This document shows, piece after piece, positions 8,207-17,317 of a DNA stretch of 44,550 nucleotides. The notes beneath the pieces are model-generated. The model saw only the letters and a list, made by a program, of their open reading frames with translations, had not been told where the DNA came from and ran no database searches. The translations under genes and the position numbers were made by a program. Positions within the stretch are counted from its first letter, which is position 1. Every line of letters begins with the position of its first letter. Source of the stretch: Streptomyces longispororuber (GTDB lineage: Bacteria; Actinomycetota; Actinomycetes; Streptomycetales; Streptomycetaceae); contig NZ_BNBT01000061.1 of NCBI RefSeq assembly GCF_014656095.1, positions 1-44,550 on the forward strand. Reading direction: 5' to 3'.

Positions 8207-9468
8207 GCACGGGCCTCCGCGGTCGTCCGCTGTGTCGCTGTCAGTTCCCGGGCCCGGGCCCGCGCCCAGGTCTCCGCCTCGAGGACGTCCGCCACGGTCA
8301 GGGAGGTTCCCGTCCGCGGGGTGCCGTGCTCGGTCACGACCCGGGTGACGGTGTCCATGATGCCGTTGAAGGGCAGCGCGCCCGCCAGGAAGGCGTCCAC
8401 GCACTCCTCGTTGGCGGCATTGAACACCGCCGGGGCCGTGCCCGCGAGCTCCCCGACGTGCCGGGCGAGCCCCACCGACGGGAACGCCTCGGTGTCGAGC
8501 GGGAAGAACTCCCAGGTGGAGGCCTTCGTCCAGTCGAAGGCGGGGGCCGCGTCCGGCACCCGCTCGGGCCAGCCGATGCCGACGGCGATGGGCCCGCGCA
8601 TGTCCGGCGGCGTGGCCTGGGCGAGCGTGGAGCCGTCGGTGAACTCGACCATGGAGTGCACGTACGACTGCGGGTGCACGACGACCTCGATGCGGTCGAA
8701 GGGGATGTCGTAGAGCAGGTGGGCCTCGATGACCTCCAGGCCCTTGTTGACCAGCGTCGCGGAGTTGACCGTGATCACCGGGCCCATGGCCCAGGTCGGG
8801 TGCGCGAGCGCGTCCTTCGGCGTGACGTCGGCGAGCTCGGCCCTGGTGCGGCCGCGGAAGGGGCCGCCGGAGGCGGTCACGACGAGCTTGCGGACGTCGG
8901 CGCGGGTGCCCGCGGCGAGCGCCTGGAACAGCGCGGCGTGCTCGGAGTCCACGGGGATGATCTGGCCGGGCTTGGCGAGCGCCTTGACCAGCGGGCCGCC
9001 GACGATCAGGGACTCCTTGTTGGCCAGCGCGAGCGTCCGGCCAGCCTCCAGGGCGGCGAGCGTGGGGGCGAGGCCGATGGAGCCGGTGATGCCGTTGAGG
9101 ACCGTGTGGCAGGGCGAGGCCGCGAGCCGGGTGGCCGCGTCCGGGCCCGCGAGGATCTCCGGCACCGGCTCCCCCGCCCCGAACTCCTCCCGCAGCGCCT
9201 CGCGCAGCGCCGGGACGACGTCCTCGCGGGCCACCGCGACGGTCCGCACCCGCAGGCGCCGGGCCTGCTCGGCCAGCAGCCGCACCCGGCCGCCCGCGGC
9301 GGACAGGGCGGTGACCCGGAAGCGCTCGGGGTTGCGCAGGACGAGGTCGATCGCCTGCGTGCCGATCGAGCCCGTGGAGCCGAGGACGACGATCTCGCGC
9401 GGCCCGTCGGCGCTGACGGGGTCGAAGACGAGGTGCGGGTCGGCGAGGGGTGCGGGGCTTTCGCTCAT
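8203..9468 (-). CDS. dxr: 1-deoxy-D-xylulose 5-phosphate reductoisomerase
   Basis: This 421-residue enzyme converts DXP to MEP with NADPH, the committed MEP-pathway step. The Rossmann motif VVLGSTGSIGTQAIDLV lies near residues 27-43. The substrate and metal region shows NKESLIVGG, PVDSEHAALFQ and LVVTASGGPF, and the C-terminal part has NAANEECVDAFL. The ATG at 9466-9468 (MSESPAPLADPHLVFD) is chosen because the 33 codons further upstream are unlike the family. The stop overlaps the next gene (ATGA). Together with ispG it places two of the seven MEP enzymes here. Confidence 0.97.
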   Translation of the reverse strand: MSESPAPLADPHLVFDPVSADGPREIVVLGSTGSIGTQAIDLVLRNPERFRVTALSAAGGRVRLLAEQARRLRVRTVAVAREDVVPALREALREEFGAGEPVPEILAGPDAATRLAASPCHTVLNGITGSIGLAPTLAALEAGRTLALANKESLIVGGPLVKALAKPGQIIPVDSEHAALFQALAAGTRADVRKLVVTASGGPFRGRTRAELADVTPKDALAHPTWAMGPVITVNSATLVNKGLEVIEAHLLYDIPFDRIEVVVHPQSYVHSMVEFTDGSTLAQATPPDMRGPIAVGIGWPERVPDAAPAFDWTKASTWEFFPLDTEAFPSVGLARHVGELAGTAPAVFNAANEECVDAFLAGALPFNGIMDTVTRVVTEHGTPRTGTSLTVADVLEAETWARARARELTATQRTTAEARA

Positions 9469-9602
9469 GCCCCCATTGTGGCCGCAGCGAGGGGCCCGCC
9501 GCCCCGGGCCCCGCCGTTTACCGGCCGTCGGCCCCGCCCCCGGACGCCGGACGGCCCTCGCGCCCACCCGCGCGGTGCCGGAGCGGGTGGGCCGGGGGGT
9601 GC

Positions 9603-9680
9603 GTCAGCGGACCGGGAGCGGGTCAGCGGACCGAGGGCCGCGTCAGCGGACCGGGAGGGCGCGTCAGCGGATCGGGCGGT
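9603..9680. repeat. ~20-bp tandem repeat that includes the acyl-CoA dehydrogenase stop codon
   Basis: The unit GTCAGCGGAYCGGG begins at 9603, 9622, 9642 and 9663 (spacing 19-21 bp). The last copy contains the complement of the TGA stop of the upstream acyl-CoA dehydrogenase gene (9664-9666), so one unit is coding and three are spacer. Another 130 bp without an identifiable element separates the array from dxr. Confidence 0.8.
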
Positions 9681-11613
9681 GGACGTTCTCGCGCTCGCTC
9701 GCGCCCGGCGAGGCGTCCGCGATCCACGGGCCGTCGTCGCTGGGGTCGACGACGCCCTGCTCCAGCCAGGTGTACGTGCCGGACAGGACGCCCTTGACGA
9801 CCTTGCGGTCCAGGTCGTCGGTGTTGGTCCACAGCCGTCCGAACAGCTCGTCGGCCCGGATGCGGGCCTGCCGGCAGAAGACGTCGGCCAGTTGGTACGC
9901 CTCGCGGCCGTGGTCCTCGGTGGTGCGGAGCAGTTCGGCGCGGACGCAGACGGCGCTCATCGCGAACAGCTCCGCGCCGATGTCGACGATCCGGCCGAGG
10001 AAGCCCTGCTTGGTCTCCATGCGGCCCTGCCAGCGGGACATGCCGTAGAACGTGGAGCGGGCCAGGCGCCGGGCCGCGCGCTCGACGTACCGCAGGTGGC
10101 CGGAGAGGTCGGCGTGGCCGGGCGGGTGGAAGTCGGCGTACGCGCGCGGGAGCTGACCGGGGCCGGCCACGAGCTTGGGCAGCCAGCGGGCGTAGAAGGC
10201 GCCCGCGGCGGCCCCGGCCCTGGCCTTGTCGGACAGGGTCTTCTCGGGGTCGATAAGGTCGCCCGCGACCTTCAGGTGGGCGTCGACGGCCTCGCGCGCG
10301 ATCAGCAGGTGCATGATCTCCGTGGAGCCCTCGAAGATGCGGTTGATGCGCAGGTCGCGCAGGATCTGCTCGGCCGGGACGGCCCGCTCGCCGCGCGCCT
10401 TGAGGGAGGCGGCGGTCTCGAAGCCGCGGCCGCCGCGGATCTGCACCATCTCGTCGGCCATCAGCCAGGCCATCTCGGAGCCGTAGAGCTTGGCGAGGGC
10501 GGCCTCGATGCGGATGTCGTTGCGGTCCTCGTCGGCCATCTGCGAGGACAGGTCGAGGACGGCCTCCAGGGCGAAGGTGGTGGCCGCGATGAAGGAGATC
10601 TTCGACCCGACGGCCTCGTGGTACGCCACCGGCTTGCCCCACTGCTCGCGGGCGCCGGTCCACTCGCGGGCGATCTTCAGGCACCACTTGCCCGCGCCCG
10701 CGCACATCGCGGGCAGCGAGAGGCGCCCGGTGTTCAGCGTGGTCAGCGCGATCTTCAGGCCCGCGCCCTCGGGGCCGATGCGGTGGGCGGCGGGCACGCG
10801 CACGCGGTGGAAGCGGGTGACGCCGTTCTCCAGGCCGCGCAGGCCCATGAAGGCGTTCCGGTTCTCCACGGTGACGCCCTCGGACGCGGCCTCGACCACG
10901 AACGCGGTGATGCCGCCGGGGTGGCCGTCGGACCGCGGCACCCGCGCCATCACCACGAGCAGGTCGGCGACGACGCCGTTGGTGGTCCACAGCTTCACGC
11001 CGTCCAGGACGTAGTCGTCGCCGTCGGGCACCGCGGACGTGGCGAGCCGGGCCGGGTCGGAGCCGACGTCGGGCTCGGTCAGCAGGAAGGCGGAGATGTC
11101 GGTACGGGCGCAGCGCGGCAGGAACGCGTCCTTCTGCTCCTGGGTGCCGAACAGCTTCAGCGGCTGCGGGACGCCGATCGACTGGTGCGCGGAGAGCAGG
11201 GCGCCGAGCGAGGGGCAGGCGGAGCCGACGAGCGCGAGGGCCTTGTTGTAGTACACCTGCGTCAGGCCGAGACCGCCGTACTTCGTGTCGATCTTCATGC
11301 CGAGCGCGCCGAGCTCCTTGAGCCCGTTGACCACCTCGTCCGGGATGAGCGCCTCCCGCTCGATGCGCTCCGCGTCGATCTTCGTCTCGCAGAAGTCGCG
11401 CAGCTTGGCGAGGAACTCCTCGCCGCGCTGGGCGTCCTCGGCGGCGGGCATCGGGTGCGGGTGGATCAGGTCGAGCCGGAAGCGGCCGAGGAAGAGCTCC
11501 TTGGCGAAACTGGGTTTGCGCCAGTCCTGTTCCCGTGCGGCCTCGGCGACCTCGCGCGCTTCGCGCTCGGTGACGGCCGGGCGGCCGGGGGTGGGGGTGT
11601 GTGGTGCGGACAT
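9664..11613 (-). CDS. Acyl-CoA dehydrogenase family protein (long, about 650 aa)
   Basis: This 649-residue flavoenzyme should catalyse alpha,beta-dehydrogenation of an acyl-CoA. The FAD-binding region is seen in AFLLTEPDVGSDPARL and KLWTTNG. The C-terminal ACAD domain has REQWGKPVAYHEAVG, the QIRGGRGFE loop and RINRIFEGSTEIMHLL, which carries the likely catalytic Glu. About 170 further residues follow, so it belongs to the long VLCAD/FadE-like group. The ATG at 11611-11613 has GAGGTGA 5 nt upstream. The 375-bp upstream spacer holds two TGATCA palindromes (centred near 11660 and 11711), possible operator sequences. The acyl chain preferred cannot be deduced. Confidence 0.92.
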   Translation of the reverse strand: MSAPHTPTPGRPAVTEREAREVAEAAREQDWRKPSFAKELFLGRFRLDLIHPHPMPAAEDAQRGEEFLAKLRDFCETKIDAERIEREALIPDEVVNGLKELGALGMKIDTKYGGLGLTQVYYNKALALVGSACPSLGALLSAHQSIGVPQPLKLFGTQEQKDAFLPRCARTDISAFLLTEPDVGSDPARLATSAVPDGDDYVLDGVKLWTTNGVVADLLVVMARVPRSDGHPGGITAFVVEAASEGVTVENRNAFMGLRGLENGVTRFHRVRVPAAHRIGPEGAGLKIALTTLNTGRLSLPAMCAGAGKWCLKIAREWTGAREQWGKPVAYHEAVGSKISFIAATTFALEAVLDLSSQMADEDRNDIRIEAALAKLYGSEMAWLMADEMVQIRGGRGFETAASLKARGERAVPAEQILRDLRINRIFEGSTEIMHLLIAREAVDAHLKVAGDLIDPEKTLSDKARAGAAAGAFYARWLPKLVAGPGQLPRAYADFHPPGHADLSGHLRYVERAARRLARSTFYGMSRWQGRMETKQGFLGRIVDIGAELFAMSAVCVRAELLRTTEDHGREAYQLADVFCRQARIRADELFGRLWTNTDDLDRKVVKGVLSGTYTWLEQGVVDPSDDGPWIADASPGASERENVHRPIR

Positions 11614-11832
11614 GAGGGTCACCTCGCCGCGAGTCGGGATCATCGGTCCGGGAGGGGTGATCACGCCTCTCGTGCGCTTGCTGTGCGCTTCTCGGGCGCC
11701 GGGCGGGATGATCACCCTGAATGGTTACTCACCGGTGCTACTGGATCGTTGGTACCCGATTCCGGGCATTGTCACCAGTCCTCGCGCAGCGGACGGCGCA
11801 ACGCGTGCCGCCCCGGGGCGGGCGGAGCGCAC

Positions 11833-11919
11833 GCGGGACGGGAACGCGGGACGGGAACGCGGGACGGGAACGCGGGACGGGAACGCGGGACGGGAACGCG
11901 GGACGGGAACGCGGGACGG
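11833..11919. repeat. 13-bp minisatellite, 6.7 copies
   Basis: Six perfect copies of GCGGGACGGGAAC (11833-11910) are followed by a 9-nt partial copy that runs directly into the terminator hairpin. The period of 13 shifts the frame every unit, and the array is in the acyl-CoA dehydrogenase / aldehyde dehydrogenase spacer, so it is non-coding. Confidence 0.95.
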
Positions 11920-11951
11920 CCGGAGCCCCCGCACAGCGGGCTCCGGCCGTC
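11915..11951 (-). terminator. Terminator hairpin of the aldehyde dehydrogenase gene
   Basis: A perfect 14-bp stem (11915-11928 with 11938-11951) with a 9-nt loop lies 37 bp past the stop of the minus-strand aldehyde dehydrogenase gene. No U-tract follows, as is usual for Streptomyces terminators. Confidence 0.8.
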
Positions 11952-11988
11952 TCCTCCTGTCCTGCGGGGCGCAGGTGCGGGCGTGTCG

Positions 11989-13434
11989 TTACAGCTCCAG
12001 GCCGGTCAGGACCATGACGCGCTCGTACGTGTAGTCCTCCATGGCGTAGCGGACGCCCTCGCGGCCGACGCCGGACTGCTTCACGCCGCCGTACGGCATC
12101 TGGTCCGCGCGGTAGGAGGGCGCGTCGCCGATGACGACGCCGCCGACCTCCAGGGCGCGGTGGGCGCGGAAGGCGGTCTGCAGGTCGTGCGTGAACACGC
12201 CCGCCTGGAGGCCGTACTTGGAGTCGTTCACGGCGTCGAAGGCGGCCTGCTCGCCGTCCACCTTCGTGACCGTGAGGACCGGGCCGAAGACCTCCTCGCA
12301 GGCGATCGTGGTGTCGGCCGGCACGTCGGCGAGGACGGTCGGCGCGTACGTGGCGCCGTCGCGCTTGCCGCCGGTGAGCAGCCGGGCGCCCGCCTGGACG
12401 GCCTCGTCGACCCAGGACTCCACGCGCTTGGCGGCGTCCTCGTTCACCAGCGGGCCGACGTCGGTACGCGGGTCGGAGGGGTCACCGGTGACCTGGCTCT
12501 CGACGGCCGCGACGACCTTCGGTACGAGCCGGTCGTACACGGAGGCGTCGGCGATGACGCGCTGGACGGAGATGCAGGACTGGCCGCCCTGGTAGTTGGA
12601 GAAGGTCGCGATGCGGGTCGCGGCCCAGTCCAGGTCCGCCTCGGAGGAGAAGTCGCCGAGGACGACGGCCGCGCCGTTGCCGCCCAGCTCCAGGGTGCAG
12701 TGCTTGCGCGGCACCGAGTCCATGATCTGGTAGCCGACCTTGTCGGAGCCGGTGAAGGAGATGACCGGCAGCCGCTCGTCCTGGACGAGGGCGGGCATCT
12801 TGTCGTTGGCGACCGGCAGCACGGACCAGGACCCGGCCGGCAGGTCGGTCTCGGCGAGCAGCTCGCCGAGGACGAGGCCGCTGAGCGGGGTGGCCGGGGC
12901 GGGCTTGAGGATGATCGGCGCGCCGACGGCGATCGCGGGGGCGACCTTGTGGGCGCACAGGTTCAGCGGGAAGTTGAACGGCGCGATGCCGAGGACGACG
13001 CCCTTGGGGAAGCGGCGCGTGAGGGCCAGGCGGCCCTGGCCGCCCTGGTCGGTGTCCAGGCGCTGGGCCTCGCCGCCGTTGAAGCGGCGGGCCTCCTCGG
13101 CGGCGAAGCGGAACACCGAGACGGCGCGGCCGACCTCGCCGCGGGCCCACTTGATCGGCTTGCCGTTCTCGGCGGAGATGAGCTGCGCGATCTCCTCGGT
13201 GCGCTCCACGAGGCGCTTCGACACGTGGTCGAGGGCGGCGGCGCGGACGTGGGCCGGGGTGGCCGCGAACTCCTCGGTGACCGCGTGGGCGGCGGCGACG
13301 GCCTCCTCCACCTGGGCGTCGGTCGGCACGGCCGCCTGGGCGACGAGGCGCCCGTCCCACGGCGAGGTGACGTCGAGGGTGGTCTCACCGGTGGCCTGGC
13401 GACCGGCGAGCCAGAAGGCGTGGAGGGAAGTCAT
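11989..13434 (-). CDS. NAD(P)-dependent aldehyde dehydrogenase, candidate succinic-semialdehyde dehydrogenase
   Basis: The protein has 481 residues, the usual ALDH length. The active site is complete: N154 in APFNFPLN, K177 in ILKPAP, general base E249 in LELGGNG, and nucleophile C287 in GGQSCIS. The C-terminal EVFGPVL and PYGGVKQSGVGREG motifs are present. GGAAGG (complement of 13447-13452) lies upstream of the ATG. Its substrate is not certain. The genomic link to gabT (6 kb away) and to the polyamine genes makes succinic semialdehyde or another omega-aminoaldehyde product plausible, and I recall the S. coelicolor counterpart being discussed as a GabD. It is preceded by a 1.95-kb repeat-filled gap and followed by a strong terminator. 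Confidence 0.9.
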   Translation of the reverse strand: MTSLHAFWLAGRQATGETTLDVTSPWDGRLVAQAAVPTDAQVEEAVAAAHAVTEEFAATPAHVRAAALDHVSKRLVERTEEIAQLISAENGKPIKWARGEVGRAVSVFRFAAEEARRFNGGEAQRLDTDQGGQGRLALTRRFPKGVVLGIAPFNFPLNLCAHKVAPAIAVGAPIILKPAPATPLSGLVLGELLAETDLPAGSWSVLPVANDKMPALVQDERLPVISFTGSDKVGYQIMDSVPRKHCTLELGGNGAAVVLGDFSSEADLDWAATRIATFSNYQGGQSCISVQRVIADASVYDRLVPKVVAAVESQVTGDPSDPRTDVGPLVNEDAAKRVESWVDEAVQAGARLLTGGKRDGATYAPTVLADVPADTTIACEEVFGPVLTVTKVDGEQAAFDAVNDSKYGLQAGVFTHDLQTAFRAHRALEVGGVVIGDAPSYRADQMPYGGVKQSGVGREGVRYAMEDYTYERVMVLTGLEL

Positions 13435-13581
13435 ATGCGTTCCGGTCCTTCCGTGGAGGGGGGTGTTCCTGCTGGTACGGGGTCCACCGTAGGGGTGGAG
13501 GTTTTGGTGGGGGGTTGTCCGGGGCGGCGTAGTGGGGGTGGGGGGCGCGCCGGATTGTCAGGGGCGGGGTCCTCGTCCTCC

Positions 13582-14105
13582 TCCCACCCGCCCACCCGTA
13601 CAGCCCCGGCGACCGGCACCGGCCCCGACCTGGCGGCTCGCGGGTACGCCGCCAACTGACCGCCCACCGCCGCTACCGCGACGGCCCTTCCCACCCGCCC
13701 ACCCGTACAGCCCCAGCAACCAGCACCCACCCCGACCTGACGGCTCGCGGGTACGCCGCCAACCGACCCGGCCCACCGCCGCTACCGCGACAGACCTTCC
13801 CACCTACCTGGACAGCCCCAGCAACCGACACCCGCTCCCCCGGCCTGACGGCTCACAGGTACGTCGCCGACCGACCGATCCGCCGCCGCTACCGCGACAG
13901 ACCTTCCCACCCACCCACCCGGACAGCCCGGTGACTGGCTGCGGCCCCGACCTGGCGGCTCGCGGGTACGTCGCCGACCGACCGATCCGCCGCCGCTACC
14001 GCGACGGACTTACCCACGCGCCCCCCGTGCAGCCGGGTGACTGGCCGCGGCCCCGACCTGGCGGCTCACAGGTACGTCATCGGCCGACCGGCCCCATCTG
14101 CCGCT
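13582..14105. repeat. Tandem array A: five ~107-bp units
   Basis: Units beginning with TCCCACCCGCCCACCCGT or a variant start at 13582, 13689, 13798, 13905 and 14012 (spacing 107, 109, 107, 107). Each continues through GCCCCGACCTGGCGGCTC, a GTACGYCGCC segment and CCGCCGCTACCGCGAC. Periods that are not multiples of three argue against coding, although the G+C content leaves frames open by chance. The array occupies the left part of the 1.95-kb gene-free space between the aldehyde dehydrogenase and pucR genes. Confidence 0.88.
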
Positions 14106-15175
14106 CGCCCGGACGCGCGCCCCGCTGTTCCTCAGCAGAGGGGCGCGGGCGAGAGAAGAGTCTGTGTGGGGCTGCCCTGGGGATGGGGCGGTAGGTGGGG
14201 AGCTGCACCGGTGGGGACGGCTCGGCTCGGGGCCTGGCACCCGCCCCGACCTGACGGCCCACCGGGTACGGCATCGACCGACCGGCCTGCCGCTCACCCA
14301 GATGCGCGTACTTCCGCCGTTCAGCAACGGAGGAGGCGGACGGGGGAAGAGCCTGCGGTGTGGGGCCGCCCCGGACTTGGGGCGGTAGGTGGGGAGCTTC
14401 GCCGGTGGGGCGGCCCGGGCTCAGGAGCCCGGCACCCGCCCCGACCTGACGGCCCACCGCTACGGCATCGGCCGACCGGCCCCACCTGCCGCTCGCCCAG
14501 ATGCGCGTACCCCCGCCGTCCCGCAGCGGAGGGGGCGGGCGGGCGGGAGAAGAGCCTGCGGTGCGGGGCCGCCCCGGACACGGGGCTGTAAGTGGGAAGG
14601 GCTTGGCCAACGGGGTGGGCCGGGCTCGAGGGCCCGGCACCCGAGCCCGGCCCGGCGGCCCACCGCTACGTCACCGGCCAACCGGCCCCACCTGCCGCTC
14701 GCCCAGATGCGCGTACCCCCGCCGTCCCGCAGCGGAGGGGGCGGGCGGGTGGGAGAAGAGCCTGCGGTGTGGGGCCGTCCCGGGCACGAGGGCGGTAAGT
14801 GGGGAGGGGCTTGGCCAACGGGGTGGGCCGGGCTCGAGGGCCCGGCACCCGAGCCCGGCCCGGCGGCCCACCGCTACGTCACCGGCCAACCGGCCCCACC
14901 TGCCGCTCACCCGGGCGCGCGTACCCCGCCATTCCTCAGCCGAAGGGGCGGGTGGGCGGGAGAAGAGCCTGCGGTGTGGGGCCGCCCCGGGCACGAGGGA
15001 TGTAAGTGGGAGGGGCTTGGCCAACGGGGTGGGCCGGGCTCGAGGGCCCGGCACCCGCCCCGGCCCGGCGGCCCACCGGTACGGCATCGGCCGACCGGCC
15101 CCGCCGGCCGCTCGCCCGGACGCGCGTGCCCCGCCGTTCCGCAGCGGAGGGGCGGGCGGGTGGGAGAAGAGTCTG
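14106..15175. repeat. Tandem array B: six ~205-bp units
   Basis: The anchor GAAGAG within GGGAGAAGAGCCTGCGGTG recurs at 14155, 14346, 14549, 14755, 14962 and 15166 (spacing 191-207 bp). Each unit also contains a version of the array A core (GACCTGACGGCCCACCGCTA), so B looks like A with about 100 bp added. Several units carry a hairpin built from CCGGGCTCG and CGAGCCCGG; the unit near 14420 has a shorter version with the arms almost touching. From 15176 to the pucR stop at 15386 there is G+C-rich DNA with several possible hairpins and no gene that I can support. Confidence 0.88.
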
Positions 15176-15385
15176 CGGTGTGAGGCTGCCCCGGATGTGG
15201 GTGGGGAAGGGCTTCGCCGGTGCGGGAGGCCGGGTTCGGGGCGCGGTAGAGGCGCCCTTTTGGGGGTGGCCGGGCTCTCGGGGCCCGGGGAAGGTGCCCC
15301 CCGAGCCGGGGGAAAGGGCCCCTCGGGGCGGGGCCGGGCCGGGAACGGCGCGTGGGGCCGGGCCGCGGTGGTGGGGCGGGCCCCG

Positions 15386-16954
15386 TCAGGGGGCTTCGGC
15401 CGTGGGGATCGACGTGGCCTTCAGGGACAGCCACAGTTCCATCCGGACGTCCGGGTCGTCCAGGGAGCGGCCGAGGATCTCCTCGACGCGCCGCATCCGG
15501 TAGCGCAGGGTGTGCCGGTGCACGCCCAGGTCGGCGGCGGCCGCGTCCCACTGGCCGTGCCGCGACAGCCACGCCCGCAGCGAGGCGACCAGGTCGCCGC
15601 GCCCCGTGGCGTCGTGCTCGCGCAGCGCCCGCAGCAGCCCGTCCGCGAAGGCCCGTACCGCGTCGTCCGCGAGCAGCGGAAGGACCGAACCCGCGGCCAG
15701 CTCCTCGTGCTCGACGAGGGCCTTCCCGCGCCGCCGCGCCACGGACAGCGCCTGCTCGGCCTGCTTGTAGGCGGCCGCGGCGGCGCTGGGCCCGGCGGGC
15801 GCGGACAGCCCCATGAGGAGGCCGGGCTCCTCGCGCGGCGCTTCCGGGGAGGCGTACGCGGTGGCGGCCTCCTGCGCCGCGCCGCCGTCGGCGACGAGCA
15901 GGACGAGCCGTTCGCCGTACGGCACCACGAGCAACGCCTCGCCGCGGCGCGCGGCCGCCGACTCGACGGCGTCGACGAGCGGCGCGGACCACGGGCCGTC
16001 CTCGCCGGCGGCCGGGGGCGGGCACTCCGCGACCATGAGCCGGAACGGCGCGTCGAGCAGCCCGCCGTACAGGTCCCCGGCCACGGCCCGGGCGTGGTCC
16101 GGCTCCCCGGCGAGCAGCATGCGCAGCACCGCGGCGCCGACGCGGCCCTCCGCGGCGGCCAGGGACCTGGAGCGCTCGGTGGTGAGGGTGAGGAGCGCGA
16201 TCGCGGAGTGCACGGCGTACCGCTCGGCGGTGCCGAGGGTCGACGCCGTGCCGACGGCGAGCGCGGCGCGCGGACGCCGCCCGGTGCCGAGGGAGTGCAG
16301 CTCGATCCGGTCCTCGGCCCCGGCGACGACGAGGCTCGCGGGGGCGGGCCGCTCGCGCAGCCGCTCCACGTCGGGCGTGAGCCGGGCGGCGCGGCGCGCG
16401 GCCCACTCCGGCGCGGTGGCGACGACCGCGCCCGAGGCGTCGTACAGCGCCGCCCACCCGTCGACCTGTCCGGCGAGCGCGCCGAGCAGCCCCTCGGGGC
16501 CGTCGCCGAGCGCCTGCCGGGTCAGTTCGCGCTGGGCGGCGAAGCCCGCGGTGACCGCGCGGTACTGGTCGGCGGCGATGGCGGCCGACACGGCCTTGCT
16601 GATGGCGAGGAAAGGGGTGCGGCGGGGCACCTCGATGAGCGGCAGGTTCTCCTCGGTGGCCGCGTCGAGGAGCGCCTTGGGGATGTCGGGGTAGTTGACG
16701 CCGACGGCGAAGCCGAGCCCGACGACGCCCGCGCCGACGAGCCGCCGCACGTACCGCCGCATCGCCTCGGGGTCCTCCGCGTCCAGCTTGAGCGCGGTGA
16801 TCAGGAGCAGCTCACCGCCCTCCATGTACGGCACGGGGTCGGCGAGTTCGCTGACGTGCGCCCAGCGCACGGGGGTGTCCAGGCGGTCCTCGCCGGCGCG
16901 CACGGTCAGCTTGAGCGCGGAGTGGTGGACGAGCGAGGCGAGCGTGGGCGGCAT
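15386..16954 (-). CDS. PucR-family transcriptional regulator
   Basis: The protein has 522 residues. The N-terminal PucR ligand-sensing domain covers about residues 5-130 (LKLTVRAGEDRLDTPVRWAHVSELADP, GGELLLITAL). A central GGDEF-like segment follows. The C-terminal PucR helix-turn-helix is clear: LRAWLSRHGQWDAAAADLGVHRHTLRYRMRRVEEILG (about 465-502). The ATG at 16952-16954 has GAAGGT 5 nt upstream; the frame is open for 107 more codons, but those read through a 39-bp repeat array. PucR proteins usually activate nitrogen-compound catabolism. With gabT 2.8 kb away and a polyamine cluster beyond, GABA or polyamine control is an inference from position. Confidence 0.92.
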   Translation of the reverse strand: MPPTLASLVHHSALKLTVRAGEDRLDTPVRWAHVSELADPVPYMEGGELLLITALKLDAEDPEAMRRYVRRLVGAGVVGLGFAVGVNYPDIPKALLDAATEENLPLIEVPRRTPFLAISKAVSAAIAADQYRAVTAGFAAQRELTRQALGDGPEGLLGALAGQVDGWAALYDASGAVVATAPEWAARRAARLTPDVERLRERPAPASLVVAGAEDRIELHSLGTGRRPRAALAVGTASTLGTAERYAVHSAIALLTLTTERSRSLAAAEGRVGAAVLRMLLAGEPDHARAVAGDLYGGLLDAPFRLMVAECPPPAAGEDGPWSAPLVDAVESAAARRGEALLVVPYGERLVLLVADGGAAQEAATAYASPEAPREEPGLLMGLSAPAGPSAAAAAYKQAEQALSVARRRGKALVEHEELAAGSVLPLLADDAVRAFADGLLRALREHDATGRGDLVASLRAWLSRHGQWDAAAADLGVHRHTLRYRMRRVEEILGRSLDDPDVRMELWLSLKATSIPTAEAP

Positions 16955-17095
16955 GGGACCTTCAGGGCGTGCGGCGGTGGTGGGGGCGGGCACCGTCGGT
17001 GGGCCGGCGCGGATGATCCATTGGCCGCGGTGTATGACGGCTACCGTCGATTCTGCCCCACCGTACGGTCGCCACGGCACCGTGCGGGGTATATC

Positions 17096-17300
17096 CGCCC
17101 GGGGTTTTCCCGCCCCGGGCCGGGGCCCGCGTCCGTGAGAGCCTCCACCCCGGGCCGGGGTCGGCTGTCCTCCGTGCGGGCCTCCACCTCGGGCCGGAGT
17201 CCGCTGTCCTCCGTGTAGGCCTCCGATCCACTGCTCCCCGCACAGGCCTCCACCCCGGACCGGGGCCCGCTGCACCCCGCGCAGGCTCCGCCCCGGGCAG
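17096..17300. repeat. 39-bp tandem repeat upstream of the pucR-type gene
   Basis: Units of 39 bp begin at 17096, 17135, 17174, 17213 (shortened to 27 bp), 17240 and 17279. Their shared core is GCCTCCACCCCGGGCCGGGG followed by CCGCTGTCCTCC. The array fills most of the 363-bp spacer between pucR and the ATPase gene; the remaining 140 bp next to pucR should hold its promoter, but I recognise no clear -10/-35 pair. Confidence 0.88.
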
Positions 17301-17317
17301 GGTCCCCCCGGAGGGCC

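Noticed and set aside
8326..13659. A very long open + strand frame (over 1700 codons) across dxr, the acyl-CoA dehydrogenase and aldehyde dehydrogenase genes
   Set aside because: It is antisense to three clear genes and has the skewed composition of a G+C-rich shadow frame with no recognisable domain.
13582..15175. Possible CRISPR array
   Set aside because: Units are long, degenerate and G+C-rich, without short constant repeats alternating with unique spacers, and no cas gene is present.
13532..15183. Several 70-260-codon frames inside the 13.5-15.2-kb repeats
   Set aside because: They are repetitive Pro/Arg/Gly sequence, change frame between units and have no convincing ribosome sites; spacing of 107 and 191-207 bp does not keep a frame.
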